DNA from: Sedimentibacter sp. MB31-C6
Lineage (GTDB): Bacteria > Bacillota > Clostridia > Tissierellales > Sedimentibacteraceae
Assembly: GCF_035934735.1 (NCBI RefSeq)
Contig: NZ_CP142396.1
Coordinates: forward strand, 310,001 to 374,000
Length of the DNA stretch: 64,000 bases
Direction of reading: 5' to 3'
A program made the translations under genes and the position numbers. Shown in pieces: positions 17,709-26,965 of this stretch. A model generated the notes under the pieces. It saw only the letters and a list, made by a program, of their open reading frames with translations. It was not told the origin of the DNA and did not search any database. Position 1 is the first letter of the stretch. Every line of letters starts with the position of its first letter.

Positions 17709-18197
17709 CTATACCTCCACTTTTATATTTCTTATATCATATAAATATTTCCTATCAATTTCTATTGTAATTATTGGAGTTCTATCAAAAGATTTTGGAT
17801 TTAATATCTTTAACACCTTTGCATCTGTTATGTAATTTCCTTCTCTATCTAACCCCTTTACTATTTCATCTTTTTTAGGTAATGGCAAAAATTCATAAGG
17901 TATCTTTACTTCTACTGTATAATTTGATTTGGAACCATCCACTATCATTATAGCTAAACCCGGACATTTACTTAAACAAATTCCACAACCAGAACAATTC
18001 TCAAAATTCACTTTAGGGACACTATTAATATCTGTTCCTACTTTAATTGCATCTAACTTACAAGCAGTTTGACATGGATTACATGGTATTTCTTTATAAC
18101 ACTCAACTACAGCAACTGGCCCCCTATTAATTCTATCTACTAAAGGAAACTTTTCCATAATCATATCTTTACTTGGAATTCCCGTTTGTTCGAACAT
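17709..18197 (-). CDS. Two-cluster 4Fe-4S ferredoxin subunit
   Basis: The 162-residue product has two cysteine clusters: C33, C39, C42, C46 and C68, C71, C74, C78 (CSGCGICLSKCPG). The C-terminal half has no recognised domain. Its place between the BFD protein and the flavoprotein suggests it is the electron exit of the dehydrogenase complex. The ATG has an AGGAGG site. Confidence 0.88.
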   Translation of the reverse strand: MFEQTGIPSKDMIMEKFPLVDRINRGPVAVVECYKEIPCNPCQTACKLDAIKVGTDINSVPKVNFENCSGCGICLSKCPGLAIMIVDGSKSNYTVEVKIPYEFLPLPKKDEIVKGLDREGNYITDAKVLKILNPKSFDRTPIITIEIDRKYLYDIRNIKVEV

Positions 18198-18209
18198 TTC
18201 ATACCTCCT

Positions 18210-19295
18210 TTATCTATTTACAATTTGCTCAATTCCAATCAAAATTTTTTGTCCAACTGGTCCTGAGCGTAAGTTATATAATTGTTTCTCAAATTCTGCC
18301 CTTTTTACTTCATAGTCATTAGACTTATGTCCTATTTTCGCTGCTGCACAAAGGCCAGCTAAATATCCTTCTACCATTGCTGAACTTGCTTCTTCTATAC
18401 CACATGCATCACCTGCTACAAATACATTTTCTATAGAGGTTTCGTAATTATCGTTTCTCACGGGAACAGAACCGCTTAATTGGGGAACATACTTCATTTC
18501 ACATCCCCTCATTGATAACAACTCATTTAAAGGAGTAAGGCCAACAGAAATGCACATAACATCAACATTAAATTCTTTTTCCGTATCACTAATTTGTTCA
18601 AATTTATCATTAACTTTACATACTATTACTTTTTCTAAACAATCTTTTCCAATAGCCTCTTTTACCGTATGAGAAGTTAAAATAGGTACACCCATTCTCC
18701 TAATTTTTGAAGCATGAACTAAATATCCTCCAATTTTTGGAGCTGCATCAAGAATAGCTACAACTTCTACACCAGCTTGCATCAATTGATAACTTACTAT
18801 GAGACCAATATTTCCAGCCCCTACCATAAGAACTTTTTTTCCTGGTTTAACACCATATACATTCATTAATGTTTGTACCGCTCCTGCACCATAAATTCCT
18901 GGTAAATCATTATTTGGAAATGCTAGGTATTTTTCAAAGGCTCCTGTTGCAACAACAATAGCTTTTGGCTTTATTTTAAAATAATTGTCTTCTTTATGTA
19001 AAATAGTGATTACACCATCTTCATACATACCAACAACAGTAGAATCCATCATTACTTTAACGTTTTCATATAACATTTTTAATTCATTTACTAATATTTC
19101 TTTTATGTCAATTCCTCTTGTTGAAGCATATTGTTTTTCTGAACCAAAAAACATATGTGTTTGTTTAACTAATTGACCGCCGAAGTCTTTGTTTCTCTCT
19201 ATAATAAGTACCTTTGAACCACTTTTAGCAGCACTTATTGCAGCACATAAACCTGCTGGACCACCACCAATTACAACTAAATCGGCCTCTTTCAT
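18210..19295 (-). CDS. NAD(P)/FAD-dependent oxidoreductase, HcnB / proline dehydrogenase alpha type
   Basis: The 361-residue flavoprotein has an N-terminal dinucleotide motif GGGPAG (about 10-15), a second GAGNIG motif mid-protein, and VFVAGDACG near the C-terminus for FAD. It lacks the N-terminal 2Fe-2S and C-terminal BFD parts found in fused homologues, because both are neighbouring genes. The ATG overlaps the stop of the 2Fe-2S gene. The best parallel is the alpha subunit of heteromeric amine dehydrogenases; the substrate is not fixed by sequence. Confidence 0.88.
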   Translation of the reverse strand: MKEADLVVIGGGPAGLCAAISAAKSGSKVLIIERNKDFGGQLVKQTHMFFGSEKQYASTRGIDIKEILVNELKMLYENVKVMMDSTVVGMYEDGVITILHKEDNYFKIKPKAIVVATGAFEKYLAFPNNDLPGIYGAGAVQTLMNVYGVKPGKKVLMVGAGNIGLIVSYQLMQAGVEVVAILDAAPKIGGYLVHASKIRRMGVPILTSHTVKEAIGKDCLEKVIVCKVNDKFEQISDTEKEFNVDVMCISVGLTPLNELLSMRGCEMKYVPQLSGSVPVRNDNYETSIENVFVAGDACGIEEASSAMVEGYLAGLCAAAKIGHKSNDYEVKRAEFEKQLYNLRSGPVGQKILIGIEQIVNR

Positions 19296-19600
19296 TTTAT
19301 CACCCCTTTTCCTTCCTGAGTTTCAACTATCATCCCTTCTTTTAAATCAGTAACACAAGTTTTAATATTAGGTACACCATTAACTACCATAAAGCAAGAT
19401 GAACAATTACCAATTGCACAAAAAAATCCTCTTGGTCTGTTAGAAAATAAACTTTTGCCTAAAACCTTTACACCTGCTGCATGCAAAGCTGCAGCTATCG
19501 TTTCTCCTTCATATCCTTCTACTTCTTGTCCATTAAAAGTAAATTTAATTATTTTTTTTCTTTTAAATTCAAGAATAGGATGGTTTTCAATTCGCATCAT
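19292..19600 (-). CDS. 2Fe-2S subunit (Fer2_4), sarcosine oxidase alpha N-terminal type
   Basis: The 102-residue product matches the Fer2_4 domain that begins sarcosine oxidase alpha chains: YEGETIAAAL, then cysteines C61, C66, C69 and C82 (C-x4-C-x2-C-x12-C). It is the first gene of a tightly packed five-gene operon. Two ATG codons in tandem follow GGAGTG. A sigma-54 promoter lies about 90 bases upstream. Confidence 0.9.
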   Translation of the reverse strand: MMRIENHPILEFKRKKIIKFTFNGQEVEGYEGETIAAALHAAGVKVLGKSLFSNRPRGFFCAIGNCSSCFMVVNGVPNIKTCVTDLKEGMIVETQEGKGVIK

Positions 19601-19690
19601 TTAAACACTCCTTTAATATTTTTACAGCAATATCATAATTTAACACAAATAGACGAAACATACATCTATTTCCTATTTATACTTTATTAG

Positions 19691-19706
19691 AGCAATTACC
19701 ATGCCA
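19691..19706 (-). promoter_or_regulatory. Sigma-54 promoter of the FAD/Fe-S dehydrogenase operon
   Basis: On the minus strand the sequence TGGCATGGTAATTGCT has the -24 GG and -12 GC exactly 10 bases apart, close to the consensus TGGCAC-N5-TTGCT. Start of transcription is expected near 19680. Confidence 0.85.
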
Positions 19707-19788
19707 ATACAATATAAAATTATTACATTTTATAAACCTCAAATTTGAACTAATTGAATTAACTAATAATTTACTGCATATATATAAT

Positions 19789-19828
19789 GTCAAATTTATG
19801 ACAATTCGTCATATTTCTGACATGTCAG
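19789..19828. promoter_or_regulatory. Array of GTCA/TGAC half-sites, probable activator binding site
   Basis: Half-sites alternate: GTCA 19789, TGAC 19799, GTCA 19808, TGAC 19818, GTCA 19824. The last two form the perfect 12-base palindrome CTGACATGTCAG. The array lies about 110-150 bases upstream of the expected sigma-54 start site, where enhancer-binding activators usually bind. Confidence 0.6.
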
Positions 19829-20039
19829 TTTTTCGATAAGATACTAATATGTTTTCACATTAATTACTTTAATTATTCAGAAACTTTATTAATTATATAT
19901 ATTATAACTATATGATAAAATGAAATAATAATATTATTGACATGCTTAAATAAACTAAAATTACAATAAAATCAAGATTAATTTTCATTTTATTAGTATT
20001 ATTATATTTATAATAATTTGTATAGAACTATAAAAATTA

Positions 20040-20068
20040 TTGATTTATAGTATGTCATGTGCTATACT
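20040..20068 (+). promoter_or_regulatory. Promoter of trkA-trkH
   Basis: TTGATT (20040-20045) and TATACT (20063-20068) are 17 bases apart, about 45 bases before the trkA ATG. The rest of 19830-20110 is AT-rich; no riboswitch of the c-di-AMP (ydaO) type is recognisable. Confidence 0.65.
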
Positions 20069-20113
20069 ATTTGGAATGTAGCCTAATGCTATACTTTTTA
20101 TTGGAGGAAATTA

Positions 20114-21481
20114 ATGAAAATAATTATAGTCGGTGGAGGTAAAGTTGGTTATACTCTAGCTCAACAACTCTCTACTGAAAATCATGATATAACGCTAGTT
20201 GATAACAATTCTAATGTATTGAATCGTGCTGATGAAACCTTAGATGTTATGTGTATAAAAGGAAATGGAGCAAGCGCAGAAATATTAAAGGCAGCTGGTG
20301 TTAGTCATACAGACCTATTAATTACCGTTACAGATAGTGATGAATTAAATATGATTTGTAGTGTCATTGGTAAAAAGTTAGGTGCATTGCACACAGTTGC
20401 TAGAATTAGGAATACAGATTATTCCAATGAGCATAAAATGCTAAAGCAAGAGCTTGAGCTTGACATGGTTATAAACCCTGAAATGGATGCTGCTGCAGAA
20501 ATATCAAGAACATTGCAGTTTACTTCTGCCACCAATGTTGAAACTTTTGCAAATAATATGTTAGAAATGGTTCAATTTCGAGTATTAGAAACAGACCCTA
20601 TAGTTAATAAAACATTAATTGATTTAGCTAAAACCAGACCATCAAATGTATTGTTCTGTGCAGTTAGCAGAAATAACGAAGTCTTTATACCAAAAGGAAG
20701 CTTTGTATTTAATCCAAATGATGTAGTTTATGTAATTGGAGAAAGAGGCGATATATCAAGTTTCTTTAATTATTTAGGACGCAGTTCTCAAAAACCAAAA
20801 AATATTACTATAGTTGGTGGAAGCAGAATTAGTATTTATTTAACATGGCTTTTAAGTGAAATTGGAATGAATGTAAAAATAATTGAACTTAAAAAAGAGA
20901 GATGTCTTCTCTTAAATGAAATTTTATCTAATGCATTGATAATTTGTGGGGACGGTACAGATCAGGAAGTTTTAGACAATGAAAATATTGTTTCAGCTGA
21001 CGCTTTTGTAGCTCTTACTGACAGAGATGAAGAGAATTTAATTAGCTCTCTATATGCACATCAATGCAATGTGCCTAAAGTAGTACTAAAAATAAATCGT
21101 TTAAATTATGTGCCAATTGTTAAAAAACTAGGTTTAGACAGTATAATTAGTCCAAAATATACAACTGCTAATAATATATTAAGATATGTAAGAGCACTGA
21201 ATAATTCAAAAGGAATCGCTGTAGAAAAATTATACAAAATTATGGATGATAAAGCCGAAGTTGCTGAATTTACTGCAAAAAACCCAAACGAATTAGTAGG
21301 ACTTTTAAATATTAAATTAAAAGATTTAAACTTAAAAAAAGATATATTGATAGCAGCAATAGTTCGAAATAAAAAAATTATTATTCCATATGGTGATGAT
21401 TTAATAAAAGCAGGGGACAAAGTTATTGTTGTTACAAAAAAAGGATTTATAACTGATTTAAAAGAAATTCTAGAAGCTTAA
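20114..21481 (+). CDS. trkA: Trk potassium uptake regulatory subunit TrkA
   Basis: The 455-residue product has the duplicated RCK layout of TrkA: an NAD-binding motif IIVGGGKVGYTLA at the N-terminus, a TrkA-C part, then a second nucleotide fold from about residue 233 (ITIVGGSRISIYL) and a second TrkA-C part. It binds NAD(H)/ATP and gates the TrkH channel from the cytoplasm. The ATG has a strong GGAGG site. It is the first gene of a two-gene operon. Confidence 0.95.
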   Translation: MKIIIVGGGKVGYTLAQQLSTENHDITLVDNNSNVLNRADETLDVMCIKGNGASAEILKAAGVSHTDLLITVTDSDELNMICSVIGKKLGALHTVARIRNTDYSNEHKMLKQELELDMVINPEMDAAAEISRTLQFTSATNVETFANNMLEMVQFRVLETDPIVNKTLIDLAKTRPSNVLFCAVSRNNEVFIPKGSFVFNPNDVVYVIGERGDISSFFNYLGRSSQKPKNITIVGGSRISIYLTWLLSEIGMNVKIIELKKERCLLLNEILSNALIICGDGTDQEVLDNENIVSADAFVALTDRDEENLISSLYAHQCNVPKVVLKINRLNYVPIVKKLGLDSIISPKYTTANNILRYVRALNNSKGIAVEKLYKIMDDKAEVAEFTAKNPNELVGLLNIKLKDLNLKKDILIAAIVRNKKIIIPYGDDLIKAGDKVIVVTKKGFITDLKEILEA

Positions 21482-21495
21482 TTGGAGGCACTTGA

Positions 21496-22941
21496 ATGAA
21501 TATACGAATTGTACTTAAAGTGATTGGTACAGTAATGTTTTGGGAAGCATTTTTAATGTTCCCATCTCTTATAATTTCACTTGTAGACAAGAGTTATGAT
21601 ATTAACGCCTTTCTTATATCAATAATATTAATAGGTATAATCGGTGCTATATTAAAAAACTTTAAAACAAATGGATCTCATATGAGAAAACGTGAAGGTT
21701 TTGCTGCCGTATCTATTAGTTGGTTAGCAATGTCCATATTTGGAGCCCTTCCATTTTATATAAGCGGTTCAATTCCTTCTTATATTGATGCACTTTTTGA
21801 AACAGCTTCAGGATTCACTACTACAGGAGCTAGTATATTACTAGATATTGAAAGTTTACCAAGAGGATTGTTATTCTGGAGAAGTTTTACTCACTGGATA
21901 GGTGGTATGGGAGTTCTTGTTTTTACATTAGCATTAGTTCCTTCATTAGGTGCTCGTTCAGGTTTCTTAATGAAAGCAGAAAGCCCGGGGCCTTCCCCTG
22001 GGAAACTAGTTCCTAAACTATCTGAAACTGCAAAAATACTATATATAATATATGGTGTAATGACTGGAATTTTAATAATTTTCCTTGTGATTTCTGGTAT
22101 GTCTGTTTTTGATTCATTTATACATGCATTTGGAACAGCAGGTACAGGTGGTTTTTCTAACCGTGCATTAAGTGTTGGGGCATATAATAATCCATGGATT
22201 GATTGGATTATTACGATTTTTATGTTTTTATTTGGAGTAAATTTCTCCTTGCATTATTTTATATTAAGAGGTGACTGGAAAAATGTATTTAAAAATGAAG
22301 AATTTCGCTTTTATGGTATAACTGTTTTAATAGCTATACTATTAATTTGCATAAATATTTTGCCATTAAATGATTTTTCTATAGCTGATTCATTAAGGCA
22401 ATCAGCTTTTCAAGTATCAACAGTAGTTACGACAACAGGATATGCTACAACTGATTTTAATCTATGGCCTACCTTTTCAAAAACAATTTTGATGATGCTT
22501 ATGATTTTTGGTGCTTGTGCTGGTTCTACAGGTGGAGGTATTAAGTTTGTTAGAATTTTAGTTTTAGTTAAATCTGTTTACTATGAAATTAAACATACTA
22601 TACATCCTAATTCAGTAAGAACTGTAAAGGTTGATGGTAAATCACTTGATACAGATACACTAACAAGCATTATGATTTTCTTTTTTGCTTATGTTGCAAT
22701 TTTAATAATAGCTGTAATTATTATATCTTTAGATAATTTTGATTTTATGACTACTTTTTCATCTGTAATTGCAACCCTTAGTAATATTGGTCCAGGTTTT
22801 GAGATGGTTGGACCAATGGGTAATTATGAAGCCTTTTCAAATTTAAGTAAAATTGTTTTAACAGCTTGTATGATTATAGGTAGATTAGAAATAATACCAG
22901 TCATCGTTCTACTCTCACCATCTATTTATAAGAAAAACTGA
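21496..22941 (+). CDS. trkH: Trk potassium uptake channel subunit TrkH
   Basis: The 481-residue integral membrane protein has four repeated pore loops with selectivity-filter motifs such as TTTGAS, TAGTGGFS, TTTGYA and SNIGPGFE. It forms the K+ channel controlled by TrkA. It starts 14 bases after trkA with a GGAGG site. A palindromic repeat unit directly follows the stop. Confidence 0.95.
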   Translation: MNIRIVLKVIGTVMFWEAFLMFPSLIISLVDKSYDINAFLISIILIGIIGAILKNFKTNGSHMRKREGFAAVSISWLAMSIFGALPFYISGSIPSYIDALFETASGFTTTGASILLDIESLPRGLLFWRSFTHWIGGMGVLVFTLALVPSLGARSGFLMKAESPGPSPGKLVPKLSETAKILYIIYGVMTGILIIFLVISGMSVFDSFIHAFGTAGTGGFSNRALSVGAYNNPWIDWIITIFMFLFGVNFSLHYFILRGDWKNVFKNEEFRFYGITVLIAILLICINILPLNDFSIADSLRQSAFQVSTVVTTTGYATTDFNLWPTFSKTILMMLMIFGACAGSTGGGIKFVRILVLVKSVYYEIKHTIHPNSVRTVKVDGKSLDTDTLTSIMIFFFAYVAILIIAVIIISLDNFDFMTTFSSVIATLSNIGPGFEMVGPMGNYEAFSNLSKIVLTACMIIGRLEIIPVIVLLSPSIYKKN

Positions 22942-22966
22942 GGGTATGCATATAATGCATACCCTC
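22940..22966. repeat. Palindromic dispersed repeat, TATGCAT type
   Basis: The inverted arms GAGGGTATGCAT and ATGCATACCCTC flank a three-base TAT centre. It matches unit 1 at 14986-15010 in its core. It lies at the trkH stop between convergent genes, where it may also end transcription. Confidence 0.65.
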
Positions 22967-23013
22967 ACAACCTATCTATTTTTTATGCAAATATCTTCCT
23001 ACTACGTACATCA

Positions 23014-23712
23014 TCATATCTCCCATTTTTTATTTATTAATATAGTTGTAAAATACGATATATCTTCTTTTTTCATATCACTTATATTTTTATATATCAC
23101 TTCTTCGTTTTTAGATGAATTACTAACTGCTATGGCATATCTTTCAAGTTGTTCATCTATCAAAAGGTTAATAATTTCATCATAATCTTTATATACTTTC
23201 ATTATTACGATAGAATTTTCGTTTATTATGTACCTTTTCAATTTATCAATTCCAATTGTAGCTGGTATAATTACCAATGAATCATTCCCCTCAACTAATG
23301 GAAAATTATTATTTGCAGCAATATCTAAAAATGATGTTATACCAGGTATTGTAATTATCTTTACTTTGTCTTTTAATAATTTTAATAAATAAATATATGT
23401 ACTGTACACCATTGGGTCTCCAATAGTTACGAATCCAACTTTTTTATCTTCTAGAACATCTTTTTCAATTTCATTTGCTATTGCTTTCCAAGTATTTTGC
23501 AATTTTTTAGTATTGTAATTCATTGGAAAATATCTATCTTTAATAATAATATTATCTTTTAAATAGCATTGAACTATATTATGAGCTACGCTAAATGAAT
23601 CTAAATTTTTAGCAGTTGGAACAAATAAAATATCTAACTCTTTTAAAATATCAATGGCTTTTTTTGTAATTGTATCGCTACTTCCAACTCCAACTCCTAT
23701 TCCGTAAAACAT
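23014..23712 (-). CDS. cbiL: Precorrin-2 / cobalt-factor II C20-methyltransferase
   Basis: The start is placed at ATG 23712, behind GGAGGG. The 232-residue SAM-dependent tetrapyrrole methyltransferase begins YGIGVGVGSSDTIT and has the TIGDPMVYSTY and PGITSF motifs of CbiL. It adds the C20 methyl in the anaerobic corrin pathway. It is the last gene of the long B12 operon, convergent with trkH. Confidence 0.92.
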   Translation of the reverse strand: MFYGIGVGVGSSDTITKKAIDILKELDILFVPTAKNLDSFSVAHNIVQCYLKDNIIIKDRYFPMNYNTKKLQNTWKAIANEIEKDVLEDKKVGFVTIGDPMVYSTYIYLLKLLKDKVKIITIPGITSFLDIAANNNFPLVEGNDSLVIIPATIGIDKLKRYIINENSIVIMKVYKDYDEIINLLIDEQLERYAIAVSNSSKNEEVIYKNISDMKKEDISYFTTILINKKWEI

Positions 23713-23760
23713 TTTTCCCTCCTGTCTAAATATCATTTTACATTTTAAACTGATATTTAC

Positions 23761-24387
23761 TTATATATCGTAAAGCAGAGCATTACAAATTGCTGCTGCA
23801 ATATTACTGCCACCTTTTCTACCCTTTGCCACAATAAATTCTACATCGTCAAGGCTCATTATAAGCTCCTTTGCTTCAATTACATTTACAAAGCCTACTG
23901 GTACTCCAATTATAAGTTCAGGTATAAAATTACCTTCTTTAATAATTTCATATAGCTTAATTAATGCGGTAGGAGCATTTCCAATTGCAAAAATTACAGG
24001 TCCATTTATTTTAGATGCTCTTTCCATTGAAATTGTAGCTCTTGTTTCTCCCCGCAATTCAGCTTCCTTTAATACATCTTCATCTGCCATAAAGCAATGA
24101 ACATTTACACCAAATTTGGCAGCTATCTTTTTATTTATACCAGCGTAAACCATATTAGTATCTGTTATAATAGTCGCACCCTTTTTTATTGCTTCTTTGC
24201 CTCTTTTAACAGCATCTTTTGAAAATTTCAATGAATTTAAATAATCAAAATCCGCTGATGTATGTATTGCTCTTTTTATTATTGGTTCTATTTCAGGACT
24301 TAATTTTATATCACCAATTTCTTGTTGTATTATCTTAAAACTTCTTTTTTCAATATCATGGGGTTCTACAAATTTTATATTGTTCAT
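23761..24387 (-). CDS. cbiC: Precorrin-8X / cobalt-precorrin-8 methylmutase
   Basis: The start is placed at ATG 24387, which has a GGAGG site inside the end of cbiG. The product of about 208 residues shows the CbiC features IEKRSFKII, the active-site His in AIHTSADFD, DTNMVYAGI and GVPVGFVNV. It moves the C11 methyl to C12 to give cobyrinic acid. The neighbouring frame upstream (to 24432) overlaps cbiG and is not needed. Confidence 0.94.
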   Translation of the reverse strand: MNNIKFVEPHDIEKRSFKIIQQEIGDIKLSPEIEPIIKRAIHTSADFDYLNSLKFSKDAVKRGKEAIKKGATIITDTNMVYAGINKKIAAKFGVNVHCFMADEDVLKEAELRGETRATISMERASKINGPVIFAIGNAPTALIKLYEIIKEGNFIPELIIGVPVGFVNVIEAKELIMSLDDVEFIVAKGRKGGSNIAAAICNALLYDI

Positions 24388-24400
24388 ATTTCCTCCAGTT

Positions 24401-25447
24401 CTAACAACTTTTATATTTAAAATCAATATCAAAATTATCTATAGCTACAGCTACTGTTATAGAATTTTTAACTGTTTTCTTTATTGTAAGTTTATGTGAA
24501 TTGCTTCCAATAATAGCTGCTCTTTCGCAAACAGTATCAACACCAGTTATAGAATTTACAAAATTTGATTTTGAAAATTGTCCATTAATCTTATTTAACT
24601 CATCTTTACTATAAGTAAAAAATGGTACTTTAAAAATGCGTGCTGTTTTGATAATAGCTTCTTCATCTTTTTTTAAATCTATTGAATTTAATGATTTTAT
24701 TGCCCAATGAGATATATTATTTTCCGTCAATACATCTTTTATTGCATAATATATATTTTTAAAATTTGTGTTTTTTCTACAACCAACTCCAACAGAAACT
24801 ATCTTTGGAATTACATTTAAAGTATTATCAAAGGGTTTTTTATTACTATCTAAACTTAAACATATTCCTATTTCATTTTGATTTACATCTATTTCAGGAG
24901 GAAATTTTTCTGTTATTTGAAAATCACTTGCAAGTCCTATTTTTTTATTCTCTAATATGTCTGCTGCTATATCTCTTGCAGCTTTAAGGCTAAATAAATG
25001 CATATTTTTATTAGCTGCCCATTCATCAACAGCAAATTTACCATTAATATCAGTAGCTGTTGTAATAATTGGATTTCCCCCTACTATATCAGCAATTTTA
25101 ATACTCAATTGATTTGCTCCACCAATATGCCCACTTAATAAAGAAATGATATTCTGTCCTTTTTCATCTATACATATTATTGCAGGATCTGTTTTTTTGC
25201 TTTTTATAAAAGGTGCTATAGCTCTAACTGCAATTCCAAGAGCGCCTATAAAAATAATACAATTTTTTTCTTTAAAAGATTTTTTAGTGCTGTTATATAA
25301 ATTATCTTGTCTAACTTCAACATAACGAGCTGAATATACATACCTTTTAGGTACAAAAGCTTCTATATTATGCTCATTTAATCCTTCAATAATTTTATCA
25401 CACAATTTTGCACCGTTTCCAGAAAATGCATATATATCTATATTCAA
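24401..25447 (-). CDS. cbiG: Cobalt-precorrin 5A hydrolase
   Basis: The 348-residue product has the three CbiG parts: N-terminal domain with FIGALGIAVRAIAP, central domain with LLSGHIGGANQL, and C-terminal domain with VGVGCRKN and SLNSIDLKKDE. It opens the delta-lactone ring in the anaerobic pathway, releasing acetaldehyde. The start is a TTG at 25447 with a GGGAGG site 7 bases upstream. It overlaps cbiC by about 15 bases counted from the chosen start. Confidence 0.94.
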   Translation of the reverse strand: MNIDIYAFSGNGAKLCDKIIEGLNEHNIEAFVPKRYVYSARYVEVRQDNLYNSTKKSFKEKNCIIFIGALGIAVRAIAPFIKSKKTDPAIICIDEKGQNIISLLSGHIGGANQLSIKIADIVGGNPIITTATDINGKFAVDEWAANKNMHLFSLKAARDIAADILENKKIGLASDFQITEKFPPEIDVNQNEIGICLSLDSNKKPFDNTLNVIPKIVSVGVGCRKNTNFKNIYYAIKDVLTENNISHWAIKSLNSIDLKKDEEAIIKTARIFKVPFFTYSKDELNKINGQFSKSNFVNSITGVDTVCERAAIIGSNSHKLTIKKTVKNSITVAVAIDNFDIDFKYKSC

Positions 25448-25480
25448 ATAAATGCCTCCCTTCTTATAGAATACGCAAGC

Positions 25481-26965
25481 CTAAAGTATTCCTATAATTT
25501 TATATATTTTCTTTATATTAATAGCCTCTCTAACAGAGTTTGCCAAAATATCATACTGACTTTCCTTATATTCTGCTAAATCAAAATTAACTAATTCGTC
25601 TGAATTTAAGCCTTTTTGTTTCATAAGTATTTCTACTATTGTATTTGCTATTTTGCTGTTGTCAAAAATTCCATGTATATAGCTACCTGCGACATTGTCA
25701 CAAACACATCCTTCTAATTTTAAACCAATATTATTCAATGGTTCTCCTTCAGATATTTCTGTATTGCCCATATGAATTTCATATCCCCAAATTTCAATAT
25801 CAGATAGCTGTTTGAAAAGACCACTAATGCTATTTATATTGCCTCTAACTTGAGTCGTTGTTTTACTATGGTTAAATGTTGTTTTAGTTTTCAGTAACCC
25901 TATTCCATTGATATTGCCTCCGCCTTCTATATTGTCAGGATCATTTATACTTTCACCTAACATTTGATAACCTCCACAAACACCAAATACAGCCTTTCCT
26001 TCATTAGCATGTTTTATAATTCTTGTTTCGAGTCCAGATTGCCTTAGCCATTTCATATCATTGATAGTATTCTTTGTTCCAGGTATAATTATCATGTCAG
26101 GATTTCCTAACTCTTTTGTATTAGAAACATACCTCAGTGATACACCTTTAATTAGAGAAAATATATTAAAATCAGTAAAATTTGAAATATGAGGCAACTT
26201 TATTACCCCAATATCTATAAGACTAACATTATACTTATTAGTGAGTTTTTGTGATAAACTATCCTCATCATCAATATCTACATTTAGATATGGTACGACA
26301 CCTAACATATCAACCTTTGTTATATCATAGAACATATCCAACCCAGGTTTTAGTATGTCTACATCACCTCTGAATTTATTAATGACAAATCCTTTTACTC
26401 TTGACTTTTCATCATCATCAAACAACAACATAGTTCCAGCTAAGGATGCAAATACACCACCTCTGTCTATATCTCCTACTATTATTACAGGAGCATCTAC
26501 TAATTTTGCTAACCCCATATTTACAATATCATATTCTTTTAAATTGATTTCTGCAGGACTTCCAGCACCTTCAATAACTATTATGTCATAATCATCTGAT
26601 AAAGAATTATAAGCTTCCATAATATGAGGTATTAATTCTTCTTTATATTCATAGTATTCCTGAGCTGTCATGTCTTTTAAAACCTTTCCATTCAATATAA
26701 CCTGTGAGCCTTTATTACCCATAGGTTTTAGTAATATTGGATTCATTCTTACATCAGGTTCTATGCCTGCTGCTTCCGCCTGCATAACCTGTGCTCTGCC
26801 CATTTCTAATTTATCCTTAGTTATATATGAATTTAAAGCCATATTTTGAGACTTGAATGGTGCAACTCTATATCCATCTTCCTTGAATATTCTGCATAAT
26901 GCAGCTGTTATTAAGCTTTTACCAGCATTAGAAGTAGTTCCTTGAATCATTATAACTTTAGCCAT
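25481..26965 (-). CDS. cbiP: Cobyric acid synthase
   Basis: The 494-residue product has an N-terminal dethiobiotin-synthase-like ATP site (QGTTSNAGKS) and a C-terminal glutamine amidotransferase part with the nucleophile in FGVCGGYQMLG and His in GSYIHGIFD. It amidates four carboxyls of adenosylcobyrinic a,c-diamide. Its start touches the stop of the upstream phosphatase-like gene. No cbiA, the enzyme for the preceding amidations, is present in the window. Confidence 0.95.
   Translation of the reverse strand: MAKVIMIQGTTSNAGKSLITAALCRIFKEDGYRVAPFKSQNMALNSYITKDKLEMGRAQVMQAEAAGIEPDVRMNPILLKPMGNKGSQVILNGKVLKDMTAQEYYEYKEELIPHIMEAYNSLSDDYDIIVIEGAGSPAEINLKEYDIVNMGLAKLVDAPVIIVGDIDRGGVFASLAGTMLLFDDDEKSRVKGFVINKFRGDVDILKPGLDMFYDITKVDMLGVVPYLNVDIDDEDSLSQKLTNKYNVSLIDIGVIKLPHISNFTDFNIFSLIKGVSLRYVSNTKELGNPDMIIIPGTKNTINDMKWLRQSGLETRIIKHANEGKAVFGVCGGYQMLGESINDPDNIEGGGNINGIGLLKTKTTFNHSKTTTQVRGNINSISGLFKQLSDIEIWGYEIHMGNTEISEGEPLNNIGLKLEGCVCDNVAGSYIHGIFDNSKIANTIVEILMKQKGLNSDELVNFDLAEYKESQYDILANSVREAINIKKIYKIIGIL

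Noticed and set aside
19830-20113. Possible c-di-AMP riboswitch before trkA
   Set aside because: Such elements are common before potassium genes, but the conserved ydaO motifs are absent; only a standard promoter is seen.
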